Notes: generated by a model from the letters alone, not told the origin. DNA of 64,000 nucleotides from Curtobacterium sp. Leaf183 (GCF_001424385.1 NZ_LMPO01000008.1:248563-312562); one strand, 5' to 3'; numbered from the stretch's first letter, positions 25,668-35,457 are shown. A program made the numbers and translations.

Positions 25668-26707
25668 TGAGCGCCACGACGAAGACCGCCGGACGGGAGG
25701 CACGGCCCACCCGGGCCTCCCGCCCCGCGGGTCCGAGCGGGTCGGGTCCGCTGCCCCCCACGGCTCCGGCACGCCGGCCGCGGTCCGCCGAGTCCCGCCG
25801 CCGTCTGGTCGCGCTGGCCATGCTCGCACCGGCCCTGCTGGGCCTGGTCGTCTTCTTCGCCTACCCGCTGGTGGCGAGCGTCTTCTACTCGTTCACGCGC
25901 TACAACCAGCTGCAGGAGCCGCAGTTCGTCGGCCTGCTGAACTACCGGTTCCTGTTCACCCAGGACCCGCAGATCGGCCCGGCGGTCCTCAACACGATCT
26001 GGTTCGTCGTCATCCTGGTGCCCGTCCGCATCGTCTGCGGGCTCCTGGTCGCTGGGCTGCTGTCACGCGCCCGCACCGCGACGGGCCTCTGGCGCACGCT
26101 GTTCTACCTGCCCGCGCTGGTACCGCCGGTCGCGAGCGTCGTGGCGTTCGTGTTCCTGTTCAACCCCGGCACCGGACCTGTCAACCAGGTCCTGCGGCTG
26201 TTCGGGATCGACGGACCGCTGTGGTTCAACGACCCGTCGTGGTCGAAGCCGTCGCTGGTGATCATGGGCGTCTGGGTGATGGGCGACATCATGATCATCT
26301 TCCTGGCGTCGCTGCTCGACGTGCCGCGTGACCTGTACGAGGCCGCGTCGCTCGACGGGGCGAACGGCGTCCAGCAGGTGCGGCACATCACCCTGCCGAC
26401 GATCGCGCCGGTGATCGGGTTCGCCGCCGTCACGGGGGTGATCGCCGCGCTGCAGTACTTCACCGAGGCCGCGGTGGCCTCGGGTGTCGCGAGCGGCAAG
26501 GCCACCATCGGTGGCGGTACCGCGGCACAGCTCGGGTACCCGGGCACGTCGCTGCTGACCTACACCGAGCTGCTGTACCAGCACGGGTTCGCGAACTTCC
26601 AGTTCGGCTACGCGTCCGCGATGGCCGTCGTGCTGTTCGTGGTCACCGCGGTCGTGCTCGTGTTCACCATGCGCCGGATCTCCGTCTTCAGACCTGAGGA
26701 GTCCTGA
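25667..26707 (+). CDS. Sugar ABC transporter permease (MalF/UgpA type)
   Basis: The 346-residue permease has a disordered N-terminal tail of about 45 residues, then six hydrophobic segments and the EAA loop YEAASLDGANGVQQVRHITLPTIAPVI. The N-terminal tail (GREARPTRASRPAG) is encoded by another GGGAGGC...GGGCCTCCC palindrome. The start overlaps the lipoprotein stop by 1 bp (TGATG). Confidence 0.93.
   Translation: MSATTKTAGREARPTRASRPAGPSGSGPLPPTAPARRPRSAESRRRLVALAMLAPALLGLVVFFAYPLVASVFYSFTRYNQLQEPQFVGLLNYRFLFTQDPQIGPAVLNTIWFVVILVPVRIVCGLLVAGLLSRARTATGLWRTLFYLPALVPPVASVVAFVFLFNPGTGPVNQVLRLFGIDGPLWFNDPSWSKPSLVIMGVWVMGDIMIIFLASLLDVPRDLYEAASLDGANGVQQVRHITLPTIAPVIGFAAVTGVIAALQYFTEAAVASGVASGKATIGGGTAAQLGYPGTSLLTYTELLYQHGFANFQFGYASAMAVVLFVVTAVVLVFTMRRISVFRPEES
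25694..25722. repeat. GGGAGGC-type palindrome inside a permease gene
   Basis: CGGGAGGCACGG and CCGGGCCTCCCG are 12-bp arms with one mismatch around a 5-nt loop, falling in the N-terminal codons of the permease. It resembles the hairpin at 16580-16615 in an unrelated permease and the intergenic terminators. Confidence 0.75.
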
Positions 26708-27600
26708 TGACCGCCGTCTCCCAGTCCCCGCTCGCCCGGGCTCCCCGTGGCACGGCACCCGGCACGGCGCGCGGGCCCCGTCGCAGCCTGCTGCTGTGGA
26801 TCGCCGAGCACGCGGCACTCGTCGCGATCGGGGTCCTGACCCTCGCGCCGATCGTGTTCGTGGTGCTGACGTCGATGATGTCGAGCAACCAGGCCCTGAC
26901 GGCGTCGATCATCCCGAGGCCGTTCGACTTCGGGAACTACGTCCGGGTGTTCACCGAGGTGCCGCTGCTGCAGTGGTTCGGCAACTCGGCGCTGTACGCC
27001 GTGCTCGCCACCGCGTTCATGCTGCTGAGCTCGGTCCCCGCCGCGTACGCGCTGGCACAGATCCGGTTCAAGGGCGCGAACCTCATCTTCACCGTGATCA
27101 TCGTCGCGATGCTCCTGCCCCCGCAGGTCACCGCCGTGCCGGTCTACGTGATGTGGTCGCACCTGCACCTGACCGGCACGCTCTGGCCGCTGATCCTGCC
27201 GAACCTGCTCGGGGACGCGTTCAGCATCTTCCTGCTCCGCCAGTTCTTCATGACGATCCCGAAGGAGTACGGGGACGCCGCCCGCATGGACGGTTGCAGC
27301 GAGTGGGGCGTGCTGATGCGCGTCGTGGTGCCGATGGCCCGCCCGGGCATCGCGTCCGCCGCGATCTTCATGTTCTTCAACTCGTGGAACGACTACTACG
27401 GCCCGCTGCTCTACGCGTCCGAGAACCAGGCCGCCTGGCCGGTGGCGTACGGCCTCGCCACGTTCCGCGGGCAGCACGGCACCGACTGGTCCATGACGAT
27501 GGCGATGACCGTCGTCGTGATGGTCCCCGTCGTCGTCATCTTCTTCTTCGCACAGAAGGCATTCGTCGAGGGCATCGCGCTCACCGGCGTGAAGGGATAG
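26707..27600 (+). CDS. Sugar ABC transporter permease (MalG/UgpE type)
   Basis: The 297-residue permease has six hydrophobic segments and the EAA loop YGDAARMDGCSEWGVLMRVVVPMARPGI. It pairs with the preceding permease to form the channel of a CUT1 importer; no ATPase gene is in this operon, so a shared MsiK-like ATPase elsewhere probably powers it, which is common in actinobacteria. The ATG overlaps the previous stop by 1 bp. Confidence 0.93.
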   Translation: MTAVSQSPLARAPRGTAPGTARGPRRSLLLWIAEHAALVAIGVLTLAPIVFVVLTSMMSSNQALTASIIPRPFDFGNYVRVFTEVPLLQWFGNSALYAVLATAFMLLSSVPAAYALAQIRFKGANLIFTVIIVAMLLPPQVTAVPVYVMWSHLHLTGTLWPLILPNLLGDAFSIFLLRQFFMTIPKEYGDAARMDGCSEWGVLMRVVVPMARPGIASAAIFMFFNSWNDYYGPLLYASENQAAWPVAYGLATFRGQHGTDWSMTMAMTVVVMVPVVVIFFFAQKAFVEGIALTGVKG

Positions 27601-27608
27601 CACCACGC

Positions 27609-28916
27609 ATGAAACTCACGGTCATCGGTGGCGGTTCCACCTACACCCCAGAACTCGTGGACGGCTTCGCCCGGCTCCGCGACCAGCTCCCGATCGACGA
27701 ACTCTGGCTCGTCGACCCCGACCCCGTCCGTCGTGAGCTCGTCGGCGGCGTGGCGAAGCGGATGTTCGCGCACGCCGGGCACCCCGGCACCGTCCACGTG
27801 ACCGACGACGTCGTCGCCGGGGTCAGCGACGCCGACGCGGTGATGTTCCAGCTCCGCATCGGCGGGCAGGCGGCACGCCAGCAGGACGAGACCTGGCCGC
27901 ACGAGGCCTGCTGCATCGGGCAGGAGACCACCGGACCCGGCGGGTTCGCGAAGGCGCTCCGCACCGTCCCCGTGGTACTCGAGTACGCCGAGCTCGTCCG
28001 CAAGCACGCCAAGCCGGACGCCTGGATCGTCGACTTCACCAACCCGGTCGGCATCGTCACCCGCGCGCTGCTCGAGGCGGGTCACCGCGCCGTCGGGCTC
28101 TGCAACGTCGCGATCGGGTTCCAGCGCCGCTTCGCGAAGGAGTTCGGCGTCGCCCCGGACCACGTGCGACTCGACCACGTCGGGCTGAACCACCTGACGT
28201 GGGAGCGCGGTGTGCACGTGACCGGTGACGACGGGTCCACGCGCGACGTCCTCGACACGCTGCTCAGCCCGGACGGCGGCGCACTCGCCCGGATGGCCGA
28301 GAGCGTGCACATGGGCGAGGACCTGATCCGGCTGCAGCACGCGATCCCGTCGTACTACCTGCGCTACTTCTACGCCCACGACGTCGTGCTCGAGGAGCAG
28401 CTCCACGAGCCCACCCGCGCCGAGGCCGTCATGGCGACCGAGCGGGCCCTGCTGGCGAAGTACGCCGACGAGTCCGTCGTCACGAAGCCCGCCGAGCTCG
28501 AGCAGCGCGGTGGGGCGTACTACTCCGAGGCGGCGATCGACGTGCTGTCCTCGATCCTCGGCGACCGGGGCGACGTGCAGGTGCTCAACGTGCGCAACGA
28601 CGGCACCTTCCCGTTCCTGCCCGACGACCACGTCATCGAGGTGCCGGCGCGCGTGACCCGTCAGGCGATCACCCCGCTCCCCGTCGCACCCCTCGCTCCG
28701 GACATGGCCGGGCTCGTCGCGCACGTGGCGGGGTACGAGCGTCTGGCGCTCGACGCAGCGGTGCACGGCGGCCGCGACCGGGTACTCCGGGCGATGTGGG
28801 CGCACCCCCTCGTCGGTCAGCTCGACAAGGCGGAGCAGCTCACGGACCTGCTGCTGGCGGCGAACGCGGAGCACATCCCGTGGGCGCGGGCGGAGCAGGT
28901 GACGTGGGCACGCTGA
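27609..28916 (+). CDS. Glycoside hydrolase family 4, probable 6-phospho-beta-glucosidase
   Basis: The 435-residue enzyme has the GH4 NAD-binding start (KLTVIGGGSTYTPELVDGF), GQETTGPGGFAKALRTVP, VDFTNPVGIVT, and the metal ligands Cys165 (GLCNV) and His195 (GLNHLTW). Asn166 after the metal Cys is the form I associate with beta-specific members, whereas alpha-glucosidase members carry Asp. GH4 enzymes cleave by an NAD+/Mn2+ redox mechanism and usually require a 6-phosphorylated substrate. No PTS component is nearby; the phosphate could come from the BadF-type kinase immediately downstream. It starts 8 bp after the permease stop. Confidence 0.92.
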   Translation: MKLTVIGGGSTYTPELVDGFARLRDQLPIDELWLVDPDPVRRELVGGVAKRMFAHAGHPGTVHVTDDVVAGVSDADAVMFQLRIGGQAARQQDETWPHEACCIGQETTGPGGFAKALRTVPVVLEYAELVRKHAKPDAWIVDFTNPVGIVTRALLEAGHRAVGLCNVAIGFQRRFAKEFGVAPDHVRLDHVGLNHLTWERGVHVTGDDGSTRDVLDTLLSPDGGALARMAESVHMGEDLIRLQHAIPSYYLRYFYAHDVVLEEQLHEPTRAEAVMATERALLAKYADESVVTKPAELEQRGGAYYSEAAIDVLSSILGDRGDVQVLNVRNDGTFPFLPDDHVIEVPARVTRQAITPLPVAPLAPDMAGLVAHVAGYERLALDAAVHGGRDRVLRAMWAHPLVGQLDKAEQLTDLLLAANAEHIPWARAEQVTWAR

Positions 28917-30001
28917 GCCGCGCCGGTGCGGCGGGGGCGAGCCGGTCCTCCCGTCCGGCCGCTCCGTCCGCGCCGACCGCTCCGGCCGCTCCAGAGGTCG
29001 TGCTGGCGGTCGACGGCGGCGGCAGCAAGACCGACGTCGTCGCCGTCGCACTCGACGGGAGCCTGGTCGGCCATGCCCGCGGACCCGGATCGAACCCGCA
29101 GACGCGCGGGTGGGAGCTCGCCGGGCCGATCCTCGACGACGTCCGCGGGCGGGTCGTGAGCGCCCTCGACGGTGCGCGGATCCGCACCACGCACGTGTAC
29201 CTGGCCGGGCTCGACCTGCCCGACGAGCTGACCGCGGCGACCGCCGCACTCCGCCACTGGGAGGCGGACGGCGGCGCGCCGGACGTCCTCGACAACGACC
29301 TGTTCGCGCTGCTGCGGGCCGGGACCCTGTCGCCGGACGCCGCAGCGGTGGTGTGCGGCACCGGCATCAACGCCCTCGCGGTGCGTGCCGACGGCGAGAC
29401 CGCCCGGTTCCCCGCGATCGGTGACGTGTCCGGCGACTGGGGTGGTGGCGCGTACCTCGGCAACCGGGCGCTCTGGCACGCGGCCCGCGCGGACGACGGG
29501 CGCGGTCCAGCGACGGCACTCGCGTCCGCCGTGCCCGCTGCCCTCGGCCTCGGGACGGTCCGCGAGGTCACCGAGGCCATCCACTTCGGACGCCTGGACC
29601 AGCGGGTCTTCAACCGGCTCTGCCCCGTGCTCTTCGAGGTCGCGGCCGACGGGGACGCCGTCGCCGCCGCCGTCGTCGCGCGGCAGGCCGAGGAGATCGT
29701 CCTGCTGGCGTCGGTCGCGCTCGGACGGCTCGGCCTCGGGACGTCGCCGGCGCTCCCCGTCCCGGTCGTCCTCGGCGGCGGCGTGCTCGCGGCACGGCAC
29801 CCGATGCTCGTCGACGCGGTCGTCGGCGGCCTGCGCTCCCGGGTTCCCGGCGCGGTCCCGACGTGGGTGACCTCGCCGCCGGTGCTCGGCGCGGGGCTCG
29901 CCGCGCTCGAGTCCGTCGGAGCACAGCCAGAGGCGCTCGAGCGCTACCGAGCGGCCGTGCTGTCAAGGGAGTTCACGTCCACGGCGGCGCTCATCCCGTA
30001 G
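28904..30001 (+). CDS. BadF/BadG/BcrA/BcrD-type sugar kinase (N-acetylglucosamine kinase-like)
   Basis: The 365-residue protein has the ASKHA-fold phosphate-1 loop LAVDGGGSKTDVVAVALDG, VVCGTGINALAV, and GDVSGDWGGGAYLG, as in the BadF-type kinase family that includes GlcNAc kinases. The start is uncertain: GTG 28904 has GGAG eight bases upstream and overlaps the GH4 gene by 13 bp; a GTG about 30 codons later would also leave a full domain. The first 30 residues are Ala/Ser/Pro-rich (SRSSRPAAPSAPTAPAAP). As last gene of the uptake operon, it probably phosphorylates the imported sugar or the free hexose released. Confidence 0.85.
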   Translation: MGTLSRAGAAGASRSSRPAAPSAPTAPAAPEVVLAVDGGGSKTDVVAVALDGSLVGHARGPGSNPQTRGWELAGPILDDVRGRVVSALDGARIRTTHVYLAGLDLPDELTAATAALRHWEADGGAPDVLDNDLFALLRAGTLSPDAAAVVCGTGINALAVRADGETARFPAIGDVSGDWGGGAYLGNRALWHAARADDGRGPATALASAVPAALGLGTVREVTEAIHFGRLDQRVFNRLCPVLFEVAADGDAVAAAVVARQAEEIVLLASVALGRLGLGTSPALPVPVVLGGGVLAARHPMLVDAVVGGLRSRVPGAVPTWVTSPPVLGAGLAALESVGAQPEALERYRAAVLSREFTSTAALIP

Positions 30002-30002
30002 C

Positions 30003-30124
30003 GAGACGCCCACGTCGGCGCCGAGACGCCGTCGTCGCACCGAGACGCCGCGCTGCGGGGCGGTGTCTCGCGCGCACGGCGGCGTCTCGCGCGCACGGCG
30101 GCGTCTCGCGCACTCCGGCGTCTC
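30003..30124. repeat. GAGACGCC direct/inverted repeat array between convergent genes
   Basis: GAGACGCC occurs on the plus strand at 30003, 30023 and 30042, then in inverse orientation (GGYGTCTC) at 30062, 30081, 30100 and 30117. The inverted half is a tandem repeat of about 19 bp (CGGCGTCTCGCGCGCACGG). The two halves can pair into large stem-loops. It lies between the kinase and methyltransferase 3' ends, so it may act as a bidirectional terminator. Confidence 0.85.
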
Positions 30125-30139
30125 GCGGGCGCAGCTGCG

Positions 30140-30859
30140 TCAGGCGTCGTGGATCGCGAGGACGCGGTGGGGCGCGGCGGCCTCGGCGCGCCAGCCCCTC
30201 GGCAACGCGGTGTGCAGCTCGGGCAGCGTGAAGCTCCGGCGGATCGACCGCAACCCGTCGACCCGGACGAAGGTGCCGGCAGCGACGAGCGTCGACCCGA
30301 GCGCGTAGGCCCGGTACGCGGCGGGCGAGCGACGGATGTCGGAGTGCAGGCTCCGGGTCGACGCGAGCTGTTCGGAGTCGGCCAGGAACCCGGCGCGTTC
30401 GTCGTCGTCGAGGTGGTGCAGCACGTGGTTCGACACGACGACGTCGAACCGCTCCCCCGCCGCCACCAGGTCGGCGCTCGACTGCTCGCGGAAGGTCACG
30501 CCCTTCGGCGTCGACCGGGATGCCGACGCGATGGCGCGGTGGTCCGGGTCGATGCCCACCACCTCGATCTCGAACCCGTCGCTCGCCGCCCAGCGGACGA
30601 GCGCCCGGGCGAGGTCGCCGCCGCCGCAGCCCAGGTCGAGGATGCGACCCCGCCCGTGTGCCGGCAGCGCCGGCGCGACGTGCGTCCGCCACGCCGCTCG
30701 CCATCCGCTCACGAGCGCGTTCACCACCGCGAAGCGCCGGAACGTGCGTTCCAGCGCGCGCGGGTCGCAGTCGGGGTCGTCCATGAGTTCGCGGAGCGTC
30801 AGGTCGCGAGCCCGCAGGTCGATCGGGAGGCCCGACGCGGCTCCCTGGGAGCGGCTCAT
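30140..30859 (-). CDS. Class I SAM-dependent methyltransferase
   Basis: The 239-residue protein has methyltransferase motif I ILDLGCGGGDLARALV, an acidic motif II region VVGIDPDHRAIA, and VVVSNHVLHHLDDDERAGFL as motif IV. A helical N-terminal cap (TLRELMDDPDCDPRALERTFRRFAVVN) resembles small-molecule C- or O-methyltransferases. It overlaps the type III PKS stop by 4 bp, so it probably methylates the polyketide product. Product unknown. Confidence 0.9.
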   Translation of the reverse strand: MSRSQGAASGLPIDLRARDLTLRELMDDPDCDPRALERTFRRFAVVNALVSGWRAAWRTHVAPALPAHGRGRILDLGCGGGDLARALVRWAASDGFEIEVVGIDPDHRAIASASRSTPKGVTFREQSSADLVAAGERFDVVVSNHVLHHLDDDERAGFLADSEQLASTRSLHSDIRRSPAAYRAYALGSTLVAAGTFVRVDGLRSIRRSFTLPELHTALPRGWRAEAAAPHRVLAIHDA

Positions 30860-31995
30860 CGGTGCTCCGCGGCGAGTTCCGGTTCCGCGACCGCTCCGAC
30901 GGTGTCGGTCGCGATCCTCGTGCCGACCGCGGTCAGGCGGGCGCTCTCGACGGTCAGACCGGGGCCGAACGCGAGGGCGATGACGGGCGTGGCGTCCGCC
31001 AGCCCGATGTCCATGGCGTCGCGCAGGACGAACAGCACGGTCGCGCTCGACATGTTGCCGTGGTCGCGCAGCACGGCGCGGCTGCTCGCCATCGCGGTGT
31101 CCGGCAGGGCGAGGGCCTCTTGCGTGCGGTCGAGGATGGCCCGGCCGCCCGGGTGGACCGCCCAGACGGGGACGTCCGCAGCGGGTCCGTCGAGGAGCGG
31201 CCCGACGGCCTCGGCGACCGTGGCACCGACGAGCTTCGGCACCGCGGTGCTGAGGACCATCTCGAAGCCCTCGTCCCCGATGTTCCAGGCCATCTCGGAC
31301 GCACCCTCCGGCACGACGGTCGCGGCGAACGCGTCGAGGCGGAGTCCGGGGCCCTCAGCGGTGACCACCGCGGCGGCGGCACCGTCGCCGAAGACGCTGT
31401 TCGCGACGATCTGGTCGGGGTCGTCCGACGCACGGACGTGCAGCGTGCAGAGTTCGGCGCAGACGACCAGCACGACCGCGGTCGGGTCGGCCTCGGCGAA
31501 GGCGGCCGCACTGCGGAGCGCCGGGAACGCCGCGCAGCAGCCCATGAACCCGATGTGGTGCCGGAAGACCGTGCGTCGCAGGCCGAGCTCCGCGACGATC
31601 GCCAGGTCCGGTCCGGGCTGGGTGAAGCCCGTGCACGACACCGTGACCAGGTGCGTGATGGCTGCCGGGTCGACGCCGGAGCGGTCGAGGGCGTCGCGCG
31701 CCGACGCGACGAACAGCGGCGGTGCCAGTTCGCGGTACCGGTCGTTGCGCATCCCGGTCGTCGGCGAGTGGATGGCTCCGTCTCCGTCGCGGAACGGGCC
31801 GGGCGTGCCGCTCGTGTCGAGCTCGGGCAGGACCGTGTGCCGGTGCTCGACCGCCGATGCGTCGAACGCGGCGGGCACGATGCGGCGCCCGAGTCGGCCG
31901 AGGCCGGGCTGCGCGGCGAAGAGGTCCCGGACGGCGACCTGGTCGAGCGTCGTCGGAGGGACGGCGGTACCGATGGCGCGGATCGTTGCGGACAC
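30856..31995 (-). CDS. Type III polyketide synthase
   Basis: The 379-residue protein is a chalcone-synthase-fold enzyme with the full catalytic triad: Cys153 (HHIGFMGCCAAFPAL), His281 (VWAVHPGG) and Asn314 (DHGNMSSATVLFVL). It condenses a starter acyl-CoA with malonyl-CoA units. Bacterial partners of such a PKS + methyltransferase pair typically make alkylresorcinols, pyrones or quinones. GTG 31995 follows AGGATGA. No UbiA-type or oxidoreductase genes adjoin, making this a minimal two-gene unit. Confidence 0.93.
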   Translation of the reverse strand: MSATIRAIGTAVPPTTLDQVAVRDLFAAQPGLGRLGRRIVPAAFDASAVEHRHTVLPELDTSGTPGPFRDGDGAIHSPTTGMRNDRYRELAPPLFVASARDALDRSGVDPAAITHLVTVSCTGFTQPGPDLAIVAELGLRRTVFRHHIGFMGCCAAFPALRSAAAFAEADPTAVVLVVCAELCTLHVRASDDPDQIVANSVFGDGAAAAVVTAEGPGLRLDAFAATVVPEGASEMAWNIGDEGFEMVLSTAVPKLVGATVAEAVGPLLDGPAADVPVWAVHPGGRAILDRTQEALALPDTAMASSRAVLRDHGNMSSATVLFVLRDAMDIGLADATPVIALAFGPGLTVESARLTAVGTRIATDTVGAVAEPELAAEHR

Positions 31996-32077
31996 GACTC
32001 ATCCTGTCACCCGGTCGGTGACGAGTCCCCAGGAAGTCGATCCCCCGGGAACCCGTCGTCGACGGTCCTGGCGGTGC

Positions 32078-33580
32078 CTAGGCCTGTGCGCGCTCGAGCA
32101 CGAGTTCCCGGACGCGGGCCGCGTCGGCCTGGCCCTTCATGGACTTCATGACCGCACCGATGATCGCGCCGGCGGCCTGCACCTTGCCGTCGCGGATCTT
32201 CGCGAGCACGTCGGGCTGGGCCGCGAGCGCTTCGTCGACGGCCGCGGTCAGCGCGGAGTCGTCGGACACGACCTTGAGCCCGCGGGACTCGACGACCGCC
32301 GAGGGCGAGCCCTCGCCGGCGATGACCCCTTCGAGCACCTGGCGGGCCAGCCGGTCGGTCAGCTCGCCCGACTCGACCAGCGTGATGAGCTCGGCGACGT
32401 GGGCCGGCGAGACCAGGTCGGCGGGTGCGGCGTCCTGCGTGTTCGCGACGCGGCTGATCTCGCCGGTCCACCACTTGCGCGCGGCCTGGGCCGGTGCGCC
32501 GGCAGCGATGGTCGCCTCGACCTCGTCGAGCAATCCGCCGTTCACGACGTCCTGGAACTCGAGGTCCGCGAACCCGAACTCGCCCTTGAGACGACGACGA
32601 CGTGCAACCGGAGCCTCGGGCAGGGAGGCGCGGAGCTCCTCGATCATCGCCTTGTCCGGCACGACGGGCAGCAGGTCGGGCTCGGGGAAGTACCGGTAGT
32701 CGTCGGCGTCCGACTTGGGACGGCCCGCCGAGGTCCGACCGGTGTCCTCGTGCCAGTGGCGGGTCTCTTGCGTGATGGTCCCACCGTCGGCCAGGATCGC
32801 CGCCTGGCGCTGGATCTCGTAGCGGATGGCGCGCTCGACGGCCCGGAACGAGTTGACGTTCTTGGTCTCGGTGCGGGTGCCGAGCTTCTCCTGGCCCCAC
32901 GGGCGGAGCGAGATGTTGGCGTCACACCGCAGGTTGCCGCGCTCCATGCGGGCCTCGGACACGCCGAGCGCTCGGACGAGGTCGCGGATGACCTGCACGT
33001 ACGCGGCGCCGAGCTCGGGAGCGCGGTGCGCGGCGCCGAAGATCGGCTTCGTGACGATCTCGACGAGCGGGACCCCCGCGCGGTTGTAGTCGACGAGCGA
33101 GTACTCGGCACCCTGGATGCGACCCGTGGCGCCGCCGACGTGCGTCAGCTTGCCCGCGTCCTCTTCCATGTGGGCACGCTCGATCGGCACCTGGAACAGC
33201 GTGCCGTCGGCGAGTTCGACCTCGACCTCGCCCTCGAAGGCGATGGGCTCGTCGTACTGCGAGATCTGGTAGTTCTTCGGGTTGTCCGGGTAGTAGTAGT
33301 TCTTCCGGGCGAACCGCGAGGACTCGGCGATCGAGCACCCGAGCGCCAGCCCGAGGTTGATCGAGAAGCGCACGGCCTGCTCGTTGACGACGGGGAGTGA
33401 CCCGGGCAGCCCGAGGTCGACCGGCGTGACGTTCGTGTTCGGTTCACCGCCGAAGAAGTTCGGGGCGTCCGAGAACATCTTCGTCTTGGTGGCGAGCTCG
33501 ACGTGCACCTCGAAGCCGAGGACCGGCTCGAAGCGCTCGAGTGCCTCGTCGAAGTCCATGAGTGCGTCCTTGGCGGCCAT
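32078..33580 (-). CDS. gatB: Asp-tRNA(Asn)/Glu-tRNA(Gln) amidotransferase subunit B
   Basis: The 500-residue protein is GatB, the tRNA-binding kinase subunit of GatCAB, which converts Glu-tRNA(Gln) and Asp-tRNA(Asn) to the amide forms. [56 protein letters not shown], and [23 protein letters not shown] are all standard, and the C-terminal YqeY-like domain ends in [18 protein letters not shown]. The ATG overlaps the gatA stop by 1 bp. Confidence 0.98.
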   Translation of the reverse strand: MAAKDALMDFDEALERFEPVLGFEVHVELATKTKMFSDAPNFFGGEPNTNVTPVDLGLPGSLPVVNEQAVRFSINLGLALGCSIAESSRFARKNYYYPDNPKNYQISQYDEPIAFEGEVEVELADGTLFQVPIERAHMEEDAGKLTHVGGATGRIQGAEYSLVDYNRAGVPLVEIVTKPIFGAAHRAPELGAAYVQVIRDLVRALGVSEARMERGNLRCDANISLRPWGQEKLGTRTETKNVNSFRAVERAIRYEIQRQAAILADGGTITQETRHWHEDTGRTSAGRPKSDADDYRYFPEPDLLPVVPDKAMIEELRASLPEAPVARRRRLKGEFGFADLEFQDVVNGGLLDEVEATIAAGAPAQAARKWWTGEISRVANTQDAAPADLVSPAHVAELITLVESGELTDRLARQVLEGVIAGEGSPSAVVESRGLKVVSDDSALTAAVDEALAAQPDVLAKIRDGKVQAAGAIIGAVMKSMKGQADAARVRELVLERAQA

Positions 33581-35127
33581 CAGACCACGCCTTCCTCTGC
33601 TGCCGACTGCTGACTCGCGTCGAGGTCGGGGATCCGGTCGATGAGCGGAGCACCCCACTGCTGCTCCAGCAGGCGCTCGAGTGCCGCGCCGTAGCGGTAG
33701 AGGCGGGCGTCCTCGCGCTGGGGTGCCATGAGCTGCACGCCGGTGGGCAGGCCGTCCTCGGGGGCCAGGCCGTTCGGGATGCTCATCCCCGGCACGCCGG
33801 CCAGGTTCGCCGGGATCGTGGTGAGGTCGTTGAGGTACATCGACAGCGGGTCGTCGAGGCGCTCGCCTAGCGGGAAGGCCGTCGTCGGGGCCGACGGGCT
33901 GACCAGCAGGTCGACCTGCTCGAACGCGCGGTCGAAGTCGCGCTGCACCAGGGTGCGGACCTTCTGCGCACTGCCGTAGTAGGCGTCGTAGTAGCCGGCG
34001 CTCAGCGCGTAGGTGCCGAGGATGATGCGGCGCTTGACCTCGGGGCCGAAGCCCGCTTCGCGCGTGGCGGCCATGACGTCCTCGACCGTGGCGCCGCCCT
34101 CGGGCGTGACCCGGAGGCCGAAGCGCACCGAGTCGAACTTCGCCAGGTTCGACGAGGCCTCGGCCGGGAGGATCAGGTAGTACGCGCTGATGGCGTAGGC
34201 GAAGCTCGGGGCGTCGATCTCGACGACGACGGCTCCGGCGGCTTCGAGGACCGCGACGGTCTCCTGGAACCGCTGGGTGACGCCGGCCTGGAAGCCCTCG
34301 CCCCCGGCGAGCTCCTTGACGACGCCGACCCGCAGCCCGCGGAGCGTGTCCGCCTGCAGTCCGTCACGCGCGGCGGCCGCGAACGACGGCCATTCCTGCG
34401 GGATGGAGGTGGAGTCCTTCGGGTCGTGTCCGCCGATGACGTCGTGCAGCAACGCGGCGTCGAGGACGGTGCGCGCCACCGGGCCGACCTGGTCGAGCGA
34501 GGACGCCAGGGCGATCGCGCCGTAGCGGCTGACCCCGCCGTAGGTCGGCTTCACACCGACGGTGCCCGTGACGGCGCCGGGCTGGCGGATCGAGCCACCG
34601 GTGTCGGAGCCGAGCGCCAGCGGTGCTTCGAAGGCGGCGACCGCGGCGGCGGAACCGCCACCGGACCCGCCGGGGATCCGGCCGAGGTCCCACGGGTTGT
34701 GAGTCGGGCCGTACGCCGAGAACTCGGTGGTCGAGCCCATCGCGAACTCGTCCATGTTCGTCTTGCCGAGCGGCACCATGCCGGCACGCCGGAGCTTGAG
34801 GACCGTGGTGGCGTCGTACGGCGGCACCCAGCCCTCGAGGATCTTCGAGCCGGAGGTCGACGGCATGTCGATCGTGCAGAGGACGTCCTTGATGGCGACC
34901 GGCACCCCGGCGAGCGCACCGAGGTCGTCGCCCGCGGCGCGGCGCGAGTCGATCGACTTCGCGACGCCGAGGGCGTTCTCGTTGACGTGCAGGAACGCGT
35001 GCACGTCGGGGTCGACGGCGGCGATGCGGTCGAGGTGCGCCTGGGTGGCCTCGACGCTCGAGACGTCGCGGGCCACCAGGGCGTCGGCGAGCGCGGCGGC
35101 GCTGAGCCGGGTGATGTCGTCGGTCAC
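33580..35127 (-). CDS. gatA: Asp-tRNA(Asn)/Glu-tRNA(Gln) amidotransferase subunit A
   Basis: The 515-residue protein is the amidase subunit, which releases ammonia from glutamine and passes it to GatB. The Ser-cisSer-Lys triad lies in GVPVAIKD (Lys), [14 protein letters not shown] (cis-Ser) and [12 protein letters not shown] (nucleophile Ser). Length and N-terminal helix match the family. It is the middle gene of gatC-gatA-gatB and overlaps gatC by 4 bp. Confidence 0.98.
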   Translation of the reverse strand: MTDDITRLSAAALADALVARDVSSVEATQAHLDRIAAVDPDVHAFLHVNENALGVAKSIDSRRAAGDDLGALAGVPVAIKDVLCTIDMPSTSGSKILEGWVPPYDATTVLKLRRAGMVPLGKTNMDEFAMGSTTEFSAYGPTHNPWDLGRIPGGSGGGSAAAVAAFEAPLALGSDTGGSIRQPGAVTGTVGVKPTYGGVSRYGAIALASSLDQVGPVARTVLDAALLHDVIGGHDPKDSTSIPQEWPSFAAAARDGLQADTLRGLRVGVVKELAGGEGFQAGVTQRFQETVAVLEAAGAVVVEIDAPSFAYAISAYYLILPAEASSNLAKFDSVRFGLRVTPEGGATVEDVMAATREAGFGPEVKRRIILGTYALSAGYYDAYYGSAQKVRTLVQRDFDRAFEQVDLLVSPSAPTTAFPLGERLDDPLSMYLNDLTTIPANLAGVPGMSIPNGLAPEDGLPTGVQLMAPQREDARLYRYGAALERLLEQQWGAPLIDRIPDLDASQQSAAEEGVV

Positions 35128-35423
35128 TGTTCTTCTCCCAGGATGGCCGTCACGCGGAACCGTTCGCCGTCGGAGTCGGGGGCCCCGGAGAGGGCCTGCT
35201 CCTGCGTCAGCGTCTCGCCGACCACGTCGGGTCGGAGGACGTTCGGCAGCGCGACCGGGTGACTCGTCGCGGGGACGTCCGGCGTGGCGACCTCGGTCAC
35301 CTTCGCGACGCTGTCGACGATGTGCGACAGCTCCCCGGTCAGCTTCTCGATCTCGTCGGGCGTGAGTGCGATGCGCGCGAGGTTCGCCAGGTGGGCGACC
35401 TGCTCGCTCGTGATGTCAGGCAT
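35124..35423 (-). CDS. gatC: Asp-tRNA(Asn)/Glu-tRNA(Gln) amidotransferase subunit C
   Basis: The 99-residue protein shows the GatC pattern [39 protein letters not shown] and a C-terminal [20 protein letters not shown]. It wraps around GatA and stabilises the complex. ATG 35423 is preceded by CGGAGCACC. It heads the operon. Confidence 0.97.
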   Translation of the reverse strand: MPDITSEQVAHLANLARIALTPDEIEKLTGELSHIVDSVAKVTEVATPDVPATSHPVALPNVLRPDVVGETLTQEQALSGAPDSDGERFRVTAILGEEQ

Positions 35424-35457
35424 GGTGCTCCGTCGATCGGTTCGTGGAATGGCGACC

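Noticed and set aside
30149-33400. Long open frame on the plus strand antisense to the PKS, methyltransferase and gatB genes
   Set aside because: It lies opposite three clearly conserved genes and encodes an Arg/Gly-rich sequence with no family pattern, as expected for a high-GC antisense shadow.
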